Of a stretch of 64,000 nt of DNA, positions 59,550 through 64,000 are shown one piece after another (the stretch's first letter is position 1; every line of letters starts with the position of its first letter). A program made the translations under genes and the position numbers. The DNA is from Lunularia cruciata (Eukaryota; Streptophyta; Marchantiopsida; Lunulariales; Lunulariaceae): positions 186,001-250,000 of the forward strand of contig OX419760.1 of the NCBI GenBank assembly GCA_948567375.1, written 5' to 3'. The notes beneath the pieces are model-generated. The model was not told the origin of the DNA and ran no database searches. It worked only from the letters and a program-made list of their open reading frames with translations.

Positions 59550-60210
59550 AGCTCAAAGTTCCTTCAAATTCCTTGGTGCTTCTAAAGTATTAATCACCTT
59601 GACCTTTTTGATATCTACCTCTACCCGTCTTCCTAAAACTTGGTGTCCAAGTAGGATACCTTCACTCATGGCAAAGTAGCACTTCTTAGGATGTAGAGAC
59701 AATCCAATGGATTTACATCTATCTAATGTATTCCTCAAGAAGAAAATATGTTCCTTCTACTTCCCAAAAACACAAAAGTTGTTTATGTATACATGCATGA
59801 ACTTTTGCATGTAGTCCGTAATGATGGTTGGCATCATCCTTTGAAAGGTTGCATGTGCATTGCATAATACAAATGGAATTTTATTGTAAGTAGAGGTCCT
59901 CTAATTGGTAGTGAAAGTAGTCTTGTCCTTATCTTTCTCCCTAATGGATATCTGGTTGTATCTTGAAAAGCCATCCAAGAAACTATAGCACTCATGTCCT
60001 ACAACTTGATCTAAGATTGTATTGGTGAAACCAAAGAATGGTGATCTTTCTTTGTGGTTGTATTCATCTTCCAAAAATCTTGACAGACTTGAATCTTACC
60101 TATTTTTTCTTAGGAACTACCACAATGGAAGACACCTATTCACTACCAAGCATAGGAAAGATAATACTAGCTTGAAGATACTTATCTATTTTATCCTTCA
60201 CTAGGAGTGA
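59550..60210 (-). pseudogene. gypsy reverse transcriptase with altered active site
   Basis: Blocks in order: VVPKKK (near 60110), CYSFLDGFSRYNQISIREKD (59930-59990), TTFTTN, PFVLCNAHATFQRMM, then VYINNFCVFG at about 59763-59793, where the expected Y-x-D-D is Y-I-N-N (AAC AAC at 59778-59783 on the minus strand). GLSLHPKKCYFAMSEGILLG follows. With both catalytic Asp changed the enzyme would be inactive even apart from the stops. Confidence 0.82.
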
Positions 60211-60734
60211 GTATTTTGGGTTAAGTATGTATAAGTATTGTCAAACAAGCACTACTACTTCTTCTAGATCAATTTGGAGTTCACCAAACTGACACTAATA
60301 TCAAGCACCTATTTGATTTTCCATCCAAAGACATCTTCATACCTTGAAACAATGTCACATATTCTTCATATTCTTCATGCAACACATGCTTGGAGAGTTT
60401 CAAGCTCTTCTTATCTACTACTGAAACTTCCTTACAATCATTTGGACTAATAATGCCATCTACATGCCTTACTTAACTCATTTTAAGGAGGACTGAATTA
60501 TTGCCTTCCCTCTTTGAGTGCAAGCTGCACTTAGCTTCTTCTTCTATCTTATAACACTCCAAATAGTATACTTCAACTTCCTCTTCCAAAGTCACTTCAG
60601 AAGAACTAGAGGTATTTTTTGTATAGTCCTCTTCTAATGATTCGGTTTCTCTTGAATGTGAAACTTCTTTCTAACATATCACCACTAGCTTGAATTTTGA
60701 ACTTTTGGGGTCTCAAAAATGGAAGGTATGTTGA

Positions 60735-61131
60735 TGCTAGTCTAGATTGACTTGAGCACCATACAACCATGGTCTTCCAATTAGTAGTTGATAACTTGTC
60801 TTACTCACAAGATGAAGAGCAATAAAACCTAAGGGGAATGTTATTCCTCATATAGTGGTCAGGATTTCTGAGAACATTCCCAAGGGCCTTCTTCATGTTT
60901 GGTCAGCAAATCTTTAGATACAAAAAGTAGGCTCAAGGCAATATATCCCAATCTATGAGTGGTATCTTCTATCATCACATTGACTCTTGATCCAAACTTG
61001 ATGTGCACTAATTGGATCATATATCCATTGATTTCCACTTCTACTTTTGGGGATCCTAGATCTTCTAGTTCTATCCTATAAATGGATGGCACTTTAAATG
61101 GTTTTCTCTTTTGTACCTTTTGGAGTGCCAA
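60735..61131 (-). pseudogene. gypsy aspartic protease
   Basis: VEINGYMIQLVHIKFGSRVN with VMIEDTTHRLG corresponds to the D-S-G-S protease motif region, with the catalytic Asp replaced by Lys. LLIGRPWLYGAQVNLD near 60741-60790 is the conserved second half (L-I-G-R-P-W-L). A stop interrupts near 60858. Confidence 0.7.
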
Positions 61132-61989
61132 TGCAAGTTGATGCTTGTAGAGCTTGTTATCTTCTCATAATTGCTTGAAGGTGACATCTGCTTTAGCCAA
61201 GGCTAAGTTTGATACAATGTCATATTGAGTGACACCCATTAGTATACTTTCTTTCCTTTGTTTCTTTCATGATATCTCCTTCTTCATGATCACCTCACCA
61301 AGCTTGGTGCTATTTGGAGCAAAGTGGTCAATATTCAGCTAGGGATTGAACTCTTTCCTACTAAAGCACAATTATCATTGATGGTTGCTTTTGTTTTCCT
61401 ATGTCATTTTTTATATTCTCTTGCAAGAGTCAGATCTCCTCTTTCCTCCTCAGAAGATGTTGTGCCTCGTTGCAGATGTTATATATATAATAGCTAGAAA
61501 ATTGAAAGGAATGCCTGCAGGTAAGGCACTTAGAGCATCTACACGTGAATGGAGGAACTCTTACTCTGAGAAGGAGGCACTTCACTTTGTGAATATTTCT
61601 TTTCTTTTCTTTGTTTTATCTTTTTGAGCAATCTAAGTTCCTACTTGGAGAACTCACAATGCTTACCTTTCTATACCTTTTTCTAACCAAGGGGAGTTTG
61701 AAGATTCTAGTGATGATGTGGCACTTATTCTCTTTTTTTGAGACCAAGTGTGAACTCAATTGACTTCCATATCAGGCCATCCTTCTTTGTTAGACAAAAG
61801 TAGATCTTCCTCTTTGGCTTCTTCCAAGGTTACGTAATTATCTTTTGTATCTCCTTTGGGTGGAAGTAGTAAGGTACATATTTTATTGGCTGCCTTGGAG
61901 CACAAGGATGTAGATAGGCTTATCTTGCATGCCTTGGAGCTCTAAAATTTCCACACAACAAGTTATAGGGAGTTGGTCCTTTGGGTTTT

Positions 61990-63130
61990 AAGCAACTAGA
62001 TGCCCAAAGACCAATGCCTCCGCACTTATAACACACTCTAGTGGCTGGATTCTATTTAGGAGGTGGATTTCTTCTTGGTTGCTCACTTGCATCACCCTTT
62101 GGAGGTATTCACCAAAGGAGTTACTTCTTGTATTGCAAAGACCTATTTGTCTTCCTCCACATAGTACTCTTGGTCTCTCCATGCAAGAGCCCACTTGAGT
62201 TGGTTCACTAATGTGGGTGGTCATATTGAGAAGCACTCTATGTTTGCATGTCCAAACTTCCCACATGTAGTGCACCACACATTTGGTCAAGTATACAAAA
62301 GGAACTTACGGTGTTCTCTTGCATTAACATCTAGACTTAAGAATCACAAACTCTTTAATAAGATCCTATGTGCCTTCCAATTGTATTATACTTTGGTTTT
62401 ATGAACACCTTATTTTTCCTTAGACCTCTACTTCTCCTCTTCTTCTAAGGATGACTCCAAAGATGACAATGCACTATATGACTCTAAGGACAAACTAACA
62501 GGCCATTTAGTCAACTTCTTCTTTGGCTTCTTTTTAACTCACACTTAGTGCAAATTACATGGCTGATTTGTATAACCCAAATGACTTAAGCTTTCTATGC
62601 AATGTAGTATGATGTTGTTCCTTGGCAAAGACTTGCAGGTTGGCCAGGAGTCCACCAAGGAACCAAGCTATTGCATGTGCAACTAAGTACCCTAGAGTAG
62701 CTCCTCCCCATAAGACTCAATTCAACAAACTCTGGAACCTCTTAGTGTAATCTTGTAGTTTCTTATTCTTTCTACATTCCAAATTGTTTAGTGTAGCAAA
62801 AAATTGCTTCATAGCCTAGTTCTTTGAAGCGCTCTAGAAACTACCTCTTGAGTGTTGGCCAATCCTTGACATTGGTAGGATCTTGGCTCACATAAGTATA
62901 CCAATTCCTTGCCTTCAGCTTGAGAAGACTTGGAAATATCCAAAGTCTGTCAATTGCTACATCTTCTTTATTGGCTTCAAAGATCACCTTGAAATTCTTC
63001 ATGAAGATGTTGGGATCTTCTTCTTCATCTTTCCTCTTAAAATTTGGATAGTTCTATCTTGTGAAGGAGGTGTGCTTTGCCATGGAAACAAGAGGAATGG
63101 TCTAATCCAAAATAAGATGCAAACTTGCCG
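61990..63130 (-). pseudogene. gypsy gag with two zinc knuckles
   Basis: CTTCGKFGHANIEC at 62233-62274 is an intact CCHC knuckle. A second at 61992-62033 reads CYKCGGIGLWASSC, with Leu in place of His. Upstream on the minus strand (62560-63130) charged, interrupted frames occupy the capsid region, for example LECRKNKKLQDYTKRFQSLL near 62715-62785. Stops are frequent. The region 61140-61990 between gag and protease holds no recognisable domain. Confidence 0.75.
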
Positions 63131-63707
63131 GTGAGTAACAAAATAAGTACCCATTTGATACACTTGTGATGAGTCCATCACTATCTTCTAGTCAGATAGA
63201 CAAGGCACTTGGATTGGTGTGGTCTTGTTGTTTGTCTTATTTGATGGCAAGTCTTACTTCTAGAGAAACTTTATGTTCCAAATTTTTGTTAGCTAGAATC
63301 AAGAGAGGTGAGTGGGATAACACTACTTTTGCAGCACATCCCAAATGGCTCTCTTGCACAAGGTGCTTTGTATATCTCCTTTTTTTTGCCACCAAATGGC
63401 ACTCTCTATGGTTTTTTGAGCATTAAATTTCCTTGATATTAGTGTCCTATAGGAGAACATACAAGAGCTTTATCTATGAAATTGGCAGACTGGTCAAGTC
63501 TAGGAGTACAAGCTCACTCTCCTATATGTTCAACACTCATAGGGGTAACTTGTTCTCCAAAACTATTTTTTCTCTCAAAGCAATGGGATTCTTCTTGAGC
63601 TTTTCTCCCAATAACCAAATTTATTTGGTTTCACTTTACTCCTCTTAACTCTCAAGGGGTATGAATGGCTCTTGAGACTAAATCCTTAGATGAACTCTAA
63701 GGAGTGT

Positions 63708-63725
63708 TCTCTAGTAGTGGTGCCA
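63708..63725 (-). other. primer-binding site of the minus-strand gypsy element
   Basis: On the minus strand TGGCACCACTACTAGAGA. It resembles the TGGCGCC-type site used by Athila/Tat-like elements (tRNA-Asp in several of them) rather than the TGGTATCA initiator-Met type used by the other elements here. Confidence 0.55.
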
Positions 63726-63729
63726 AAAA

Positions 63730-64000
63730 GTAGATGATAGTTCAATGTCAATGTCCGTATAGTATAATTATTAATAATAGTTTGTTCCCACAAGGATACT
63801 ATTGGTTGGAAATGACTAAGAATGAAGCTAAACCACTCACATTTTCACAAAATCATAGTATGCTTATTGTTTTATATTCAACTTCTTGGGCAAGAACCAC
63901 TCCTAAAAGAGGGTAGTATCACCTTCTTTGGTGCACTACAACAAAAAGAAAACAAATAATCACTTGTGCTCCAACATCTAATATCTAATTGGGATAATAT
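63730..64000 (-). repeat. 5' LTR of the minus-strand gypsy element, cut by the window end
   Basis: Sequence beyond the primer-binding site, running off the window. Non-coding and AT-rich. Its 3' end is placed at the primer-binding site; a clear CA terminus is not visible within a few bases, so the border is approximate. Confidence 0.5.

Larger units (their letters stand above)
58347..63729 (-). mobile_element. Ty3/gypsy element on the minus strand, inactive, Athila/Tat-like RT
   Basis: Read right to left: primer-binding site (63708-63725), gag with two zinc knuckles, protease, RT, RNase H, integrase. The RT wording FLDGFSRYNQI and the TGGCACC-type primer-binding site (not the initiator-Met type) point to the Athila/Tat side of gypsy. 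The integrase is cut off in its core near 58,450. All domains contain stops. The accessory-like ORF fragments at 52691-55620 would lie downstream of pol in this element. Confidence 0.85.

Overview
This window looks like nuclear DNA from a land plant with a large, repeat-filled genome; I favour a gymnosperm, but that is an inference. Only one convincing host gene is visible: a five-exon gene for a plastid-targeted TPR protein resembling SLOW GREEN 1, on the + strand at 18324-21942. Most of the rest is old LTR-retrotransposon sequence with stops and frameshifts in every domain. I see no bacterial, organellar, rRNA or CRISPR features.

Layout. 1-2007: minus-strand copia gag remnant with primer-binding site and LTR. 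3480-3840 and 14980-15500: C-rich decayed minisatellite-like tracts. 5160-6501: broken coiled-coil ORFs of retroelement type. 10230-14829: a full-length but dead Ty1/copia element with two LTRs and a near-matching target duplication. 15740-17925: three local tandem duplications. 18060-23200: the TPR gene, its upstream ORFs, its 3' flank and a three-copy ~193-bp tandem repeat. 23200-31100: a CpG-rich, apparently low-copy stretch without recognisable genes. 32275-32385: a perfect 25-bp hairpin followed by an A-rich run. 32386-34560: a retroelement accessory ORF remnant and an LTR-like region. 34560-39170: AT-rich sequence with a MITE candidate, a (TA)26 microsatellite and a small hairpin.

41142-46756 holds a Ty3/gypsy element followed, after its second LTR, by a second primer-binding site and a second partial gag of the same family, i.e. 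an LTR-gag-pol-LTR-gag tandem. That second gag breaks at a ~570-bp repeat which recurs 8 kb downstream at 54752-55310. A tRNA-derived SINE candidate lies near 48310. 51860-64000 is dominated by a minus-strand gypsy element (gag, protease, RT, RNase H, partial integrase read from high to low coordinates; RT catalytic pair YINN instead of YxDD), possibly with its 3' LTR at 51860-52690.

The gene probably acts alone: a nuclear-encoded chloroplast biogenesis protein in a CpG-rich island, flanked on both sides by AT-rich, CpG-poor retroelement debris. No multi-gene system is evident. The most unusual items are the perfect hairpin, the dispersed ~70-bp motif shared between the gene's 5' leader and the downstream intergenic region, the tandem gypsy arrangement, and several decayed minisatellite families.
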